Assembly (NCBI GenBank): GCA_963778185.1
Contig: CAVZTF010000003.1
Location: forward strand, 1,922,001 to 1,986,000
Direction of reading: 5' to 3'
DNA from: RPQJ01 sp963778185
Lineage (GTDB): Bacteria; Pseudomonadota; Gammaproteobacteria; Steroidobacterales; Steroidobacteraceae
DNA: 64,000 nucleotides
In this document: positions 54,671-63,385 of the stretch, in pieces
How positions within the stretch are numbered: the first letter of the stretch is position 1
How the letters are laid out: every line of letters starts with the position of its first letter
The notes under the pieces: model-generated
What the model was told of the DNA's origin: nothing
The model's input: the letters and a program-made list of their open reading frames with translations, nothing else
The model's database searches: none
Position numbers and translations under genes: made by a program

Positions 54671-54798
54671 CGGGATGCCTCCGCGAGCAATGCTGCAAGA
54701 TCCGTTCCGCCGCGGGAGCGTGGGGCATCGCTTGCATCCTCGCGCCCCGGCTGGTGCAGAATGCGAGTCATTCAGGCAGGAGGCGCTTGCGAGCGAGC

Positions 54799-55287
54799 AT
54801 GGCGACGCGGCCACGATTGAGCATTCCCGTCGCGGTCATCATGGGCCGCCGCATGGTCGGGCGCGACCGGTGGCGGGTCCCGAGCTGGCGGGTGCTGGGC
54901 GTCGTGTCTGGCGGGAGCCTGCCTGGCCGCGAGGTGCGCGGGGAGCCGGTCCACAGCACCGAGGACGAGCAGCAGTTCCTGTGGGGTGGGCTCGTGCTCG
55001 AGCTCTATCGCGACGCGACAGAGAGCTATTGGTCGAACCTGGTCGGCAGCGATCCCGCGCTGTACGTGCTCTGCACGTCGACCGACGACGGCGCACTCGA
55101 GCCGGAATGCGTGACGGCCGACCCGAACGAGGCTGGGTCGGGTGTGGAAGGCAACGACCGGGTGTTCGCTGCGCCGATCCCGCCCGAGGTTTACCAGCAG
55201 CTCGAGCGCTTCATCGTCGAGCACCACGTACCGCAGGAGAAGCGCAAGCGCAAGCGTACGGACTGGACCGCGGAGGATCCGTCATGA
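54799..55287 (+). CDS. DUF3305 protein of the formate dehydrogenase locus
   Basis: A 162-residue protein with PVAVIMGRRMVGRDRWRVPSWRVLGV near the start, the conserved opening of DUF3305 proteins, and a later EKRKRKR basic tail segment. These proteins are co-located with FDH3-type formate dehydrogenase genes and have no proven function. ATG 54799 is used, though the AGGAGG upstream is rather far (about 14 bp). First gene of the FDH operon. The stop overlaps the next start (ATGA). Confidence 0.8.
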   Translation: MATRPRLSIPVAVIMGRRMVGRDRWRVPSWRVLGVVSGGSLPGREVRGEPVHSTEDEQQFLWGGLVLELYRDATESYWSNLVGSDPALYVLCTSTDDGALEPECVTADPNEAGSGVEGNDRVFAAPIPPEVYQQLERFIVEHHVPQEKRKRKRTDWTAEDPS

Positions 55288-55820
55288 ACGAGCGCGACGC
55301 CGCCTCGTTCCTCGAACGCTGGTCCCGCAGGAAAACGCTGGCCCGCGAGGAGGCGCAGCCGGCGGCCGAGCCCGAGGAGGGCGCCTTGCCGGCGGCGGAG
55401 GCCCCGTCGCTTCCCGCCGACGCGGAGACGCCGCCGGTCGAGTTGAAACTACCGGATCTCGACACGCTCGACGGCGACTCCGACTACAGCGCCTTCCTGA
55501 CCCCCGGGGTCGATACGCTGTTGCGGCGCCGGGCGCTGCGCAAGCTGTTCCACAGCCCCAAGTTCAACGTCCTGGACGGCCTCGACGACTACATGGGCGA
55601 TTTCACCTCCTTCGAGCCGCTCGGCGACATCGTCACCGCGGACATGCGCCACCAGATCGAGCGGGCGGCACGAAAGCTGGCGCAGGCGCTCGATGAGCCG
55701 CGCGAACCCGCGCCGGCCGCCGCCGCTGCCGCCGCTCCCATCGCGGCGCCGGCGGCCGCCACGGACGAACCGCAACCTGAGGAAGCCCCATCGAATGACG
55801 AGCCGACCGGCACTGCCTGA
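55284..55820 (+). CDS. DUF3306 protein of the formate dehydrogenase locus
   Basis: A 178-residue protein. It begins with SFLERWSRRKTLAREE and holds the conserved block LRRRALRKLFHSPKFNVLDGLDDYMGDFTSFEPLGDIVTADMRH (in outline), which defines DUF3306. The flanks are low-complexity Ala/Pro/Glu. Always found with FDH3-type loci in my recollection; a maturation role is likely but unproven. Overlaps DUF3305 by 4 bp and the polyferredoxin gene by 26 bp. Confidence 0.8.
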   Translation: MNERDAASFLERWSRRKTLAREEAQPAAEPEEGALPAAEAPSLPADAETPPVELKLPDLDTLDGDSDYSAFLTPGVDTLLRRRALRKLFHSPKFNVLDGLDDYMGDFTSFEPLGDIVTADMRHQIERAARKLAQALDEPREPAPAAAAAAAPIAAPAAATDEPQPEEAPSNDEPTGTA

Positions 55821-57460
55821 ATCGACCGCGGACGGGCGCGCGCGCGCGCAAGCGCTGGCGTTGTTCGGCCAGGGCGAAGTGACCCCGACGGCAGCGGTGG
55901 GCTTCGTGTCGCGCGGACGCTGCCTCGTCATCGGGGAGCGGGTGCAGTGCCCTGGCCGCCGCGAATCGGCTGGCCGGGAGCCTGGCCTGTGTCGTTTCCG
56001 TGCCGTCGGAAGAGCGTCCGTCGGCAACCATCATGGACGGCATGCGGGTCGTGCTCGGCGGGCGTCCCCGGGTGCGCGGGGCGCTCGGCGACTTCAAGGT
56101 GTGGTTCGGAGACGATGGCGAGAGTCGCGAGCTCGGCGCGTTGTTGATTCCGCCCGTCGGGCGTTTCGACCTCGTGCTGGACCTGCAGAGCCCGCCGTTG
56201 CTGCAGCAGGCAATGCTGCCGCTCGGCTACTACGCGCCCGGGCCCGACGACTGCGCACTCGAGCAGGTGCTCGAGGTCCTGCCGGACATGCAGGGCGAGT
56301 TCGAGAAGCCGAAGTACACGGAGTACGACCCCGAGATCTGCGCACACGGCCGCAGCGGCAAGCGCGGGTGCACGCGCTGCATCGACGCCTGCCCGGCCGA
56401 GGCGATCGTGTCAATTGGCGACAGGATCCAGGTCAATCCGTTCCTGTGCCAGGGCGGCGGCGGCTGTGCCACGGCATGCCCCACGGGCGCGATCACCTAC
56501 GCGTATCCGCCGGCGGCCGACCTCGCCAATGCCCTGCGGCAGGCTCTACAGCGGTACCGCGCGGCAGGCGGCGCGGCGCCGGCGATACTTTTCCACGACG
56601 AGCACTCGCGCGAGGGCGTATCCGGCGGATTGGCGGGGATGCCGGAGCGAGTGCTACCGGTGCAGGTCGAGGAAATTGGCTCGGTCGGAATCGATGTGTG
56701 GCTCGTGGCGCTGGCGCACGGCGCCGAGGCGGTCGTCATCCTGGCTTCGGACCACACGCCCGCGCAGGTCGTCGAGGCCACGCAGGAGCAGCTCGTCACG
56801 GCACGGGCCATCCTCGAGGGCATGGGCTACGCGGAAGGCTGCATCCAGTTCCTGAACGCAGACCAGCCGTCCGCGGCGCTGGAGGCACTTGGCAGCCTGC
56901 CGACGGGCGGAACGATGCGCCCGGCGACGTTCCTCGCGCCGCCGGCCAAACGGAGCCGCCTGCGGCTCGCCCTGGAGCACCTGCACGCCCAGGCGCCCGA
57001 ACCGCGTCGCAGCGTCGCCCTGCCGTCGGGCGCGCCCTTCGGGGAGGTGCGCGTGGACACCCAGGGCTGCACGCTCTGCATGAGCTGCGTATCGGTCTGC
57101 CCGACACACGCACTCATGGACGGACGCGGCCTGCCGCAGCTCAATTTCCGCGAGTGGGATTGCGTGCAGTGCGGGCTCTGTGCGCGGGCCTGCCCGGAGG
57201 GCGTGATCACGCTCGCCGCCCGCTTCCTGTACGACGTGGAGGCGCGCGAGCGGCCGCGCACCCTGCACGAGGAGCAGCCCGTCTGCTGCGTGTCCTGCGG
57301 GAAGCCCTTCGCCACGAAGTCGATGCTCGACGTCATCGGCCGCAAGCTCGCCGGCCACTGGATGTTCCAGACCGACGAAGCGCGTCGCCGCATGCAGATG
57401 TGCGACGACTGCCGGGTGCGCGACCTCTACACCTCGGAGGCACACAAGGGCCGTGGTTGA
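55795..57460 (+). pseudogene. Formate dehydrogenase-locus polyferredoxin, apparently frameshifted near its start
   Basis: Iron-sulphur protein of about 555 residues when rejoined. The main frame contains four Cys clusters: CTRCIDACPAEAI, CQGGGGCATACP, CTLCMSCVSVCPTHAL with CVQCGLCARACPEGVI, and CCVSCGKPF. The start ATG at 55795 encodes MTSRPALPEST...GEVTPTAAVGFVSRGRCLVIGERVQ, then a shift near 55946-55949 is needed to reach the next frame reading ALAAANRLAGSLACVV. Alternatively translation starts at GTG 56000, giving 486 residues. Likely electron carrier or maturation factor for FDH. Confidence 0.75.
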
Positions 57461-57601
57461 AGACAAAATGTCGCGGCCTTGCCGCGGACTGGATGCCTGG
57501 CATGGAGAATCGCGGATCGAATCGGCAGCCAGTGCCTGCGAGGGTGGCGCGGATATTGCCTCCTATTCCTGGCAAGAATGGTCGAGGGGACAACGATCTA
57601 C

Positions 57602-58309
57602 ATGCCCGGCGCAACCGCCAGCATTGCCGAAGCGAGGCCCGTGCCCATGGTGACGGTGCCCGCGGACGAGGACCGCGTCCGCGGCCACGTCTACGCGCTG
57701 CTCGGCAACCTGCTCGCCGCGCCCCCCGATGCGGCATTGCTGGAAGACCTCGCCGCCATCAGCCCCGATCCGTCCGACCGCAGCCTGCTCGCAGCATCCT
57801 GGAAGATGCTGGGCGAAGCCGCTGCGAGAGCCGCCCCTGCGGACCTGAGCGACGAGTACCAGTCCCTGTTCATCGGGCTCGGCCGCGGCGAGATCGTGCC
57901 GTACGGGTCCTGGTACCTCACGGGGTTCCTCATGGAGCAACCGCTTGCGCGCCTGCGCAGCGACCTTGCTGAACTCGGCATCGAGCGCAACCCCGGCGTC
58001 GGCGAGCCCGAGGATCACGCCGGTGCCCTCTGCGACGCGATGGCGATCATGATCGCCGGCGACGACCCCGTGCCGCTCGAGCGCCAGGCGCGCTTCTTCG
58101 CGCAGCACGTCGAGCCGTGGATGGAGCGTTTCTTCCGCGACCTGCAGCGGGCGGACTCGGCGCGTTTCTATCGCGCCGCAGGACTGCTCGGCGAGCAGTT
58201 CATCGAAATCGAGCGACAGGCTTTCGGGATGGAGTTCCCGGTGGCCCCGGTGGATTCGAGACACGGCCGGCGCAGTCTGCCGGCCCAGACAGAGGACGCA
58301 GACAAATGA
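57602..58309 (+). CDS. TorD/DmsD-family molybdoenzyme chaperone
   Basis: A 235-residue all-helical protein of the TorD family, which binds the Tat signal of molybdoenzymes and guards cofactor loading. LSDEYQSLFIGLGRGEIVPYGSWYLTGFL (in outline) and the later DHAGALCDAMAIM are family blocks. Start choice is uncertain (57578, 57602 or 57648). It overlaps the following Tat-leader gene by 4 bp (ATGA), consistent with a chaperone dedicated to the downstream formate dehydrogenase. Confidence 0.85.
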   Translation: MPGATASIAEARPVPMVTVPADEDRVRGHVYALLGNLLAAPPDAALLEDLAAISPDPSDRSLLAASWKMLGEAAARAAPADLSDEYQSLFIGLGRGEIVPYGSWYLTGFLMEQPLARLRSDLAELGIERNPGVGEPEDHAGALCDAMAIMIAGDDPVPLERQARFFAQHVEPWMERFFRDLQRADSARFYRAAGLLGEQFIEIERQAFGMEFPVAPVDSRHGRRSLPAQTEDADK

Positions 58310-58512
58310 GCCGTAACGAGGGCACAGCGAACACCAGCAGGCGCGCATTCCTGCGCGACGTGGCGGCCGCCGGAGGCATCGCCGCCGTCGCAGCATCGGC
58401 GACGGCCGGCGCAGCCCGGCCCGCCGCCGTGGCGGCGCCGGCCGCCGCACGGCCGAAGGGATACCGCGTGACGCCGCACGTCGCGAAGTACTACGACAAG
58501 GCCCGCATCTGA
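58306..58512 (+). CDS. Small Tat-signal protein of the formate dehydrogenase region
   Basis: A 68-residue protein with a twin-arginine motif SRRAFLRD at residues 11-18, a hydrophobic Ala-rich stretch and the conserved C-terminus GYRVTPHVAKYYDKARI. It matches the known family of Tat leader proteins encoded just upstream of FDH catalytic subunits. Its role is unknown; it may be a Tat-exported helper. It lies 26 bp before the catalytic subunit gene. Confidence 0.85.
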   Translation: MSRNEGTANTSRRAFLRDVAAAGGIAAVAASATAGAARPAAVAAPAAARPKGYRVTPHVAKYYDKARI

Positions 58513-58538
58513 CATCTCGGCACCCAGGAGACACAGCG

Positions 58539-61424
58539 ATGAAGCTGGTCAAGAAGACCGCGCCTGGCCACCAGGCGACCACGTCCGCCGGCGGCGGAAT
58601 GCTCGGACGGACGATCGATCGCCGCACGTTCCTGCGCGGCACGGGTATCGCGGCCGGCGGCGCCGTCGTCGCGGCAGGCCTGTCCACCCGGATGATGAAG
58701 CGCGCGGAGGCCGGGACGGCCGCGGCCGCGGACGGCGACACCGTCATCAAGCGCACTGTCTGCACGCACTGCTCCGTCGGCTGCGGCGTCATCGCCGAGG
58801 TTCAGAACGGCGTGTGGACCGGCCAGGAGCCGGACTTCGATTCGCCCTTCAACCTCGGCGCGCACTGCGCCAAGGGGGCGGCGGTTCGCGAGCACGGTCA
58901 CGGCGAGAAGCGCCTCAAGTACCCGATGAAGCTCGTCGGCGGGAAATGGCAGCGTATCTCCTGGGACGTGGCCATCAACGAGATCGGCGACAAGATCATG
59001 GCGATCCGCGAGAAGTCGGGCCCGGACTCCGTCTACTGGCTCGGTTCCGCCAAGTTCAGCAACGAGCAGGGCTACCTGCTGCGCAAGTTCGCGGCCATGT
59101 GGGGCACGAACAACGTGGACCACCAGGCCCGCATCTGTCACTCGACGACCGTCGCAGGCGTGGCGAACACCTGGGGCTACGGCGCGATGACCAACTCCTA
59201 CAACGACATGCACAACGCCAAGGCCATGTTCTTCATCGGCAGCAACGCCGCCGAAGCGCATCCGGTCTCGATGCAGCACGTGCTGCGCGGCAAGGAGAAT
59301 GGCGCCAAGCTCATCGTCGTGGATCCGCGCTTCACCCGCACGGCCGCGCACGCCGACCAGTACCTGCGGCTGCGGCCGGGCAGCGACGTGCCGCTCATCT
59401 GGGGCATGCTCTGGCACATCTTCGAAAACGGCTGGGATGACAAGGAGTACATGGCCCAGCGCGTGTTCGGCATGGACGCGGTCCGCAAGGAAGTCGCGCA
59501 GTGGACGCCCGAGGTCGTCGAGAACGTCACGGGCATCCCGGGCGACCAGGTCAAGCGCGCGGCGCAGACCATGGCCGAGAACCGCCCCGGCACCGTCGTC
59601 TGGTGCATGGGCGGCACGCAACACCACGTCGGCAACAACAACACGCGCGCCTACTGCATCCTGCAGCTCGCGCTCGGCAACGTCGGCATGTCCGGCGGCG
59701 GCACCAACATCTTCCGCGGCCACGACAACGTGCAGGGCGCGACCGACGTCGGCGTGCTCGCGGACAGCCTGCCCGGCTACTATGGGCTGGCGGAAGGCTC
59801 CTGGAAGCACTGGTGCAACGTCTGGGGGCTCGACTTCGAGTGGGTGAAGTCGCGCTTCGACACCGGCAGCTACGAGGGCGGTGACAAGCCGGTCTCGGTG
59901 ATGAACACCAACGGCATCACCGTCTCGCGCTGGATAGACGGCGTCCTCGAGGACCCGGCCAACATCGCGCAGAAGGACAGTCTCAAGGCGATGTTCCTGT
60001 GGGGCCATGCGCCGAACAGCCAGACGCGCGGGCCCGAGATGAAGAAGGCCATGGAGACGCTCGAGCTGCTGGTCGTCGTGGACCCGTACCCGACGCACAC
60101 CGCGGTGCTGCCGGACCGCACCGACGGCATGTACCTGTTGCCGGCGTGCACGCAGTTCGAGACGGTCGGCTCGGTGACGGCCTCCAACCGCTCGCTGCAA
60201 TGGCGCGAGAAGGTGATGGACCCGCTGTTCGAGTCGCTCCCCGACCACACCATCATGTACAAGTTCGCGAAGAAGCTCGGCTTTGCCGAGCAGCTCTTCA
60301 AGAACATCAAGGTGAACGGCGAGGAGCCGCTGGTCGAGGACATCCTGCGCGAAATGAACCGCGGCATGTGGACCATCGGCTATACCGGGCAGAGCCCGGA
60401 ACGGCTCAAGCTCCACCTGGAGAACAAGCACACCTTCAACACCACGACGCTGCTGGCCGAGGGCGGGCCGTGCGACGGCGAGTACTACGGATTGCCGTGG
60501 CCGTGCTGGGGAACGCCGGAGATGAAGCATCCCGGCACCGCGAACCTGTACGACACCAGCAAGCCGGTCTCGGAAGGCGGCCTCACGTTCCGCGCCAACT
60601 TCGGCGTCGAGTACCAGGGGCAGAACCTGCTGTCCGAGGGCTCGTTCAGCCAGGGCTCGGAGCTCGACGACGGTTATCCGGAGTTCACCGCCGACATGCT
60701 GAAGCAGCTCGGCTGGTGGGGCGACCTCACCGCGGACGAGCAGAAGCTGGCCGAGGGCAAGAACTGGAAGACCGACCTGTCGGGCGGCATCATCCGCGTC
60801 GCCATCAAGCACGGCTGCGCGCCCTTCGGCAACGGCAAGGCGCGCTGCATCGTGTGGAACTTCCCGGACCAGGTGCCGATCCACCGCGAGCCGCTGTACT
60901 CCAGCCGGCGGGACCTCGTCGAGAAGTACCCGACCTACGAGGACCGCAAGAGCTTCTGGCGCCTGCCGACGCGCTACGCGTCCATCCAGGCGCAGGACTT
61001 CTCGAAGGATTTCCCGCTGATCCTCACCAGCGGCCGGCTGGTCGAGTACGAGGGCGGCGGCGAGGAAACCCGTTCGAATCCCTGGCTCGCCGAGCTGCAG
61101 CAGAACATGTTCGCAGAGGTCAACCCGGCGGATGCCAACGATCTCGGCGTCAAGGACGGCCAATGGATCTGGCTCGAGAGCCCGGAGGGCGGCCGCATCA
61201 AGATCAAGGCGATGCTCACCCGACGCGTCGCGCGCGGGGTGGTCTTCACGCCCTTCCACTTCGGCGGCTGGTTCCAGGGCAAGGACCTGCTGGAGAAATA
61301 CCCCGAGGGCACCGCGCCGTACGTGCGCGGCGAGGCCTGCAACACCGCATTCACCTACGGCTACGACTCGGTGACCGCGATGCAGGAGACCAAGGCCACG
61401 CTCTGCAAGATCACGCCAGCCTAG
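58539..61424 (+). CDS. fdhA: Formate dehydrogenase catalytic (alpha) subunit, molybdopterin type
   Basis: Periplasmic formate oxidase, 961 residues. A Tat signal (DRRTFLRG, residues 27-34) is followed by a [4Fe-4S] motif (C75, C78, C82, C110) and the bis-MGD domains. The Mo ligand is Cys200 in ARICHSTTVAG, encoded by TGT, so this is the cysteine rather than selenocysteine form; the adjacent histidine is conserved. The C-terminal domain (LTSGRLVEYEGGGEETRSNPWLAEL in outline) fits FDH3-type enzymes. The chaperone and Moco genes nearby support activity. Confidence 0.93.
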   Translation: MKLVKKTAPGHQATTSAGGGMLGRTIDRRTFLRGTGIAAGGAVVAAGLSTRMMKRAEAGTAAAADGDTVIKRTVCTHCSVGCGVIAEVQNGVWTGQEPDFDSPFNLGAHCAKGAAVREHGHGEKRLKYPMKLVGGKWQRISWDVAINEIGDKIMAIREKSGPDSVYWLGSAKFSNEQGYLLRKFAAMWGTNNVDHQARICHSTTVAGVANTWGYGAMTNSYNDMHNAKAMFFIGSNAAEAHPVSMQHVLRGKENGAKLIVVDPRFTRTAAHADQYLRLRPGSDVPLIWGMLWHIFENGWDDKEYMAQRVFGMDAVRKEVAQWTPEVVENVTGIPGDQVKRAAQTMAENRPGTVVWCMGGTQHHVGNNNTRAYCILQLALGNVGMSGGGTNIFRGHDNVQGATDVGVLADSLPGYYGLAEGSWKHWCNVWGLDFEWVKSRFDTGSYEGGDKPVSVMNTNGITVSRWIDGVLEDPANIAQKDSLKAMFLWGHAPNSQTRGPEMKKAMETLELLVVVDPYPTHTAVLPDRTDGMYLLPACTQFETVGSVTASNRSLQWREKVMDPLFESLPDHTIMYKFAKKLGFAEQLFKNIKVNGEEPLVEDILREMNRGMWTIGYTGQSPERLKLHLENKHTFNTTTLLAEGGPCDGEYYGLPWPCWGTPEMKHPGTANLYDTSKPVSEGGLTFRANFGVEYQGQNLLSEGSFSQGSELDDGYPEFTADMLKQLGWWGDLTADEQKLAEGKNWKTDLSGGIIRVAIKHGCAPFGNGKARCIVWNFPDQVPIHREPLYSSRRDLVEKYPTYEDRKSFWRLPTRYASIQAQDFSKDFPLILTSGRLVEYEGGGEETRSNPWLAELQQNMFAEVNPADANDLGVKDGQWIWLESPEGGRIKIKAMLTRRVARGVVFTPFHFGGWFQGKDLLEKYPEGTAPYVRGEACNTAFTYGYDSVTAMQETKATLCKITPA

Positions 61425-61437
61425 GAGAACACCGAAC

Positions 61438-62034
61438 ATGGCGCGCATGAAATTCCTGTGTGACTCCGAGCGTTGCATCGAGTGCAACGGCTGCGTGACG
61501 GCGTGCAAGAACGAGCACGAGGTGCCCTGGGGCGTGAACCGCCGCCGGGTGGTGACGCTCGACGACGGCGTGCCGGGCGAGCGCTCGATCTCGGTCGCCT
61601 GCATGCACTGCACGGACGCGCCCTGCGCCGCCGTGTGCCCGGTCGACTGCTTCTACACGACCGACGACGGCATCGTTCTGCACGACAAGGATCTCTGCAT
61701 CGGCTGCGGCTACTGCTTCTACGCCTGCCCGTTCGGCGCGCCGCAGTACCCGCAGAAGGAAGCCTTCGGCGTGCGCGGCAAGATGGACAAGTGCACGTTC
61801 TGCGCGGGCGGCCCGGGCGACGACAATTCGGAGGCCGAGCGCGAGAAGTACGGCCGCAACCGAATCGCCGAGGGCAAGCTGCCGATGTGCGCCGAGATGT
61901 GCTCGACCAAGGCGCTGCTCGCCGGCGACGGCGACATGGTGGCGGACATCTATCGTGAGCGGGTCATGAAGCGCAGCGGCCGCCCGCAGACCTGGGGCTG
62001 GGCCACGGCGTACCAGGACGAGCCCGAGGCTTGA
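61438..62034 (+). CDS. fdhB: Formate dehydrogenase iron-sulphur (beta) subunit
   Basis: A 198-residue ferredoxin-like electron-transfer subunit with four [4Fe-4S] clusters' worth of cysteines: CIECNGCVTACKNEH, CMHCTDAPCAAVCPVDC, CIGCGYCFYACP and CTFC followed by PMCAEMC. It passes electrons from the catalytic subunit to the membrane cytochrome. No own Tat signal, so it is probably exported with the alpha subunit. Thirteen bp after fdhA. Confidence 0.92.
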   Translation: MARMKFLCDSERCIECNGCVTACKNEHEVPWGVNRRRVVTLDDGVPGERSISVACMHCTDAPCAAVCPVDCFYTTDDGIVLHDKDLCIGCGYCFYACPFGAPQYPQKEAFGVRGKMDKCTFCAGGPGDDNSEAEREKYGRNRIAEGKLPMCAEMCSTKALLAGDGDMVADIYRERVMKRSGRPQTWGWATAYQDEPEA

Positions 62035-62051
62035 GGCGAGGAGTGGGTCCG

Positions 62052-62255
62052 ATGTGGAACCAGCGAAAAGTGCTCGCGACCGGGCTCGCCGTCGCAGTGG
62101 TCGCGCTCGCGGCCTGCCACGAGCCGGTGTCGGTGACCGTCTACGAGCCGGGCGAATACAAGGGCGCCAGCGACCCCTTGCTCAAGAAGCATGCGACGGC
62201 CGAGCAGAAGGCGGCGCTGCAGAAGCGCTTCGAGACCGGCCAGTCGGACCGCTGA
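62052..62255 (+). CDS. Small lipoprotein of the formate dehydrogenase operon
   Basis: A 67-residue protein with a lipobox LAAC (cysteine about residue 22) after a short signal peptide (LATGLAVAVVALAAC). The mature part begins with HEPVSVTVYEPGEYKGASDPL, which is conserved in similar FDH and cytochrome loci. An AGGAG site precedes ATG 62052. Its position between the beta and gamma subunits suggests assembly or accessory function. Confidence 0.75.
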   Translation: MWNQRKVLATGLAVAVVALAACHEPVSVTVYEPGEYKGASDPLLKKHATAEQKAALQKRFETGQSDR

Positions 62256-62289
62256 GCGCAGGCCGACCGGGCGACCAGGAGAGAATGCA

Positions 62290-63375
62290 ATGACCGAGTC
62301 ACAGTCCCAGGCCGGCGTCCGAGCCAGGCGCTTCAAGGCGATGCTGTGGACGATGGTGCTGATCGCGGCGGGGGCCATGCTGCTGCCGCTCGCGGGGTAT
62401 GTGTGGGTCGCGGTGGCGCAGGCCAGCGAAAAGGTGCAGGAAGCCGCCCCGGCCGACGCCGACGAGGCAGGCAACCCGCGGGCCGGTTACTGGCGCGAGG
62501 TCCGGTCGGGCGAGGTCGGCTACACGTCGGTGACCGGGCCCGAGACCGGCGTGCTGGTGCAGAGCCGGGGCGAGACCTGGCGCGAGATCCGCAACGGCCC
62601 GGTGATGACGCTCGGTGCGGTGATGGTGCTCGGCATGATCCTGGCGCTCGTTGCCTACCACCTCAAGACCGGCGGCTTCAAGCTGCACAATCCCACGGGA
62701 CGTACGGTGGTGCGCTGGCAGATGATCGATCGCGTCGTGCACTGGTATACGGCGATCCTGTTCGTCATTCTCGCGATCACGGGCATGAGCCTCCTGTGGG
62801 GGCGAGTCGTCCTGATTCCCGTCATGGGCAAGGAAGGATTCGCCGCCTGGGCTGGCCTCGCCAAGCCCGTGCACGATTACCTGGCGCTGTTCTTCGCGCT
62901 CGGCCTCGCGGTCATGCTGCTGATGTGGTTCAAGCACAACTTGCCGCGCGCCTACGATCGCGAGTGGCTGAAGCAGATGGGCGGCTACCTGAGCGGCAAG
63001 CACCCGCCGGCCGGGTTCACCAACGCCGGCGAGAAGCTCTACTACTGGACGCTGGTGATCGCGGGCACGGCAATCGTCGTCTCGGGCTTCTACCTGCTGT
63101 TCCCGAACTTCGGCTGGGACCGCGCGACGATGCAGAATGCCAACGTGGTCCACGGCATCGCCTCGGTCATCGTCATCGCCTTCGTGATCCTGCACATCTA
63201 CCTCGGCACGCTCGGCAGCGAGGGCGCCTTCCAGGGCATGGTCTCGGGCGAGGTGGACGAGGCCTGGGCGCAGCAGCACCACAACCTCTGGTACGAGGAA
63301 CTGAAGCAGCAAGGCTCGGCGTCGGCGCGCGACGCACACGCGCCGCCCGGCCGGTCTGCGCCCACGTCGGCGTGA
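62290..63375 (+). CDS. fdhC: Formate dehydrogenase cytochrome b (gamma) subunit
   Basis: A 361-residue membrane subunit, FdnI-like. After an N-terminal helix and a periplasmic loop, four core helices include the heme-ligating histidines in DRVVHWYTAILF, HDYLALFFALG and VVHGIASVIVIAFVILHIYLG. It would transfer electrons to quinone. The extended N-terminus (about 120 residues) is typical of FDH3-type gamma subunits. It closes the structural gene set. Confidence 0.9.
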   Translation: MTESQSQAGVRARRFKAMLWTMVLIAAGAMLLPLAGYVWVAVAQASEKVQEAAPADADEAGNPRAGYWREVRSGEVGYTSVTGPETGVLVQSRGETWREIRNGPVMTLGAVMVLGMILALVAYHLKTGGFKLHNPTGRTVVRWQMIDRVVHWYTAILFVILAITGMSLLWGRVVLIPVMGKEGFAAWAGLAKPVHDYLALFFALGLAVMLLMWFKHNLPRAYDREWLKQMGGYLSGKHPPAGFTNAGEKLYYWTLVIAGTAIVVSGFYLLFPNFGWDRATMQNANVVHGIASVIVIAFVILHIYLGTLGSEGAFQGMVSGEVDEAWAQQHHNLWYEELKQQGSASARDAHAPPGRSAPTSA

Positions 63376-63385
63376 CCGAGCCGGG

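Noticed and set aside
54750..54770. Sigma-54-like promoter (CTGGTGCAGAATGCGA) upstream of the FDH operon
   Set aside because: The GG and GC elements are 8 bp apart rather than the required 10, so it does not fit a -24/-12 promoter.
59120..59150. Possible selenocysteine position in formate dehydrogenase
   Set aside because: The codon for the molybdenum ligand is TGT (Cys), with no in-frame TGA and no need for a SECIS element.
61060..61085. GTTCGAATCC, which resembles a tRNA T-arm
   Set aside because: It lies inside the fdhA reading frame and no acceptor or anticodon stems surround it.
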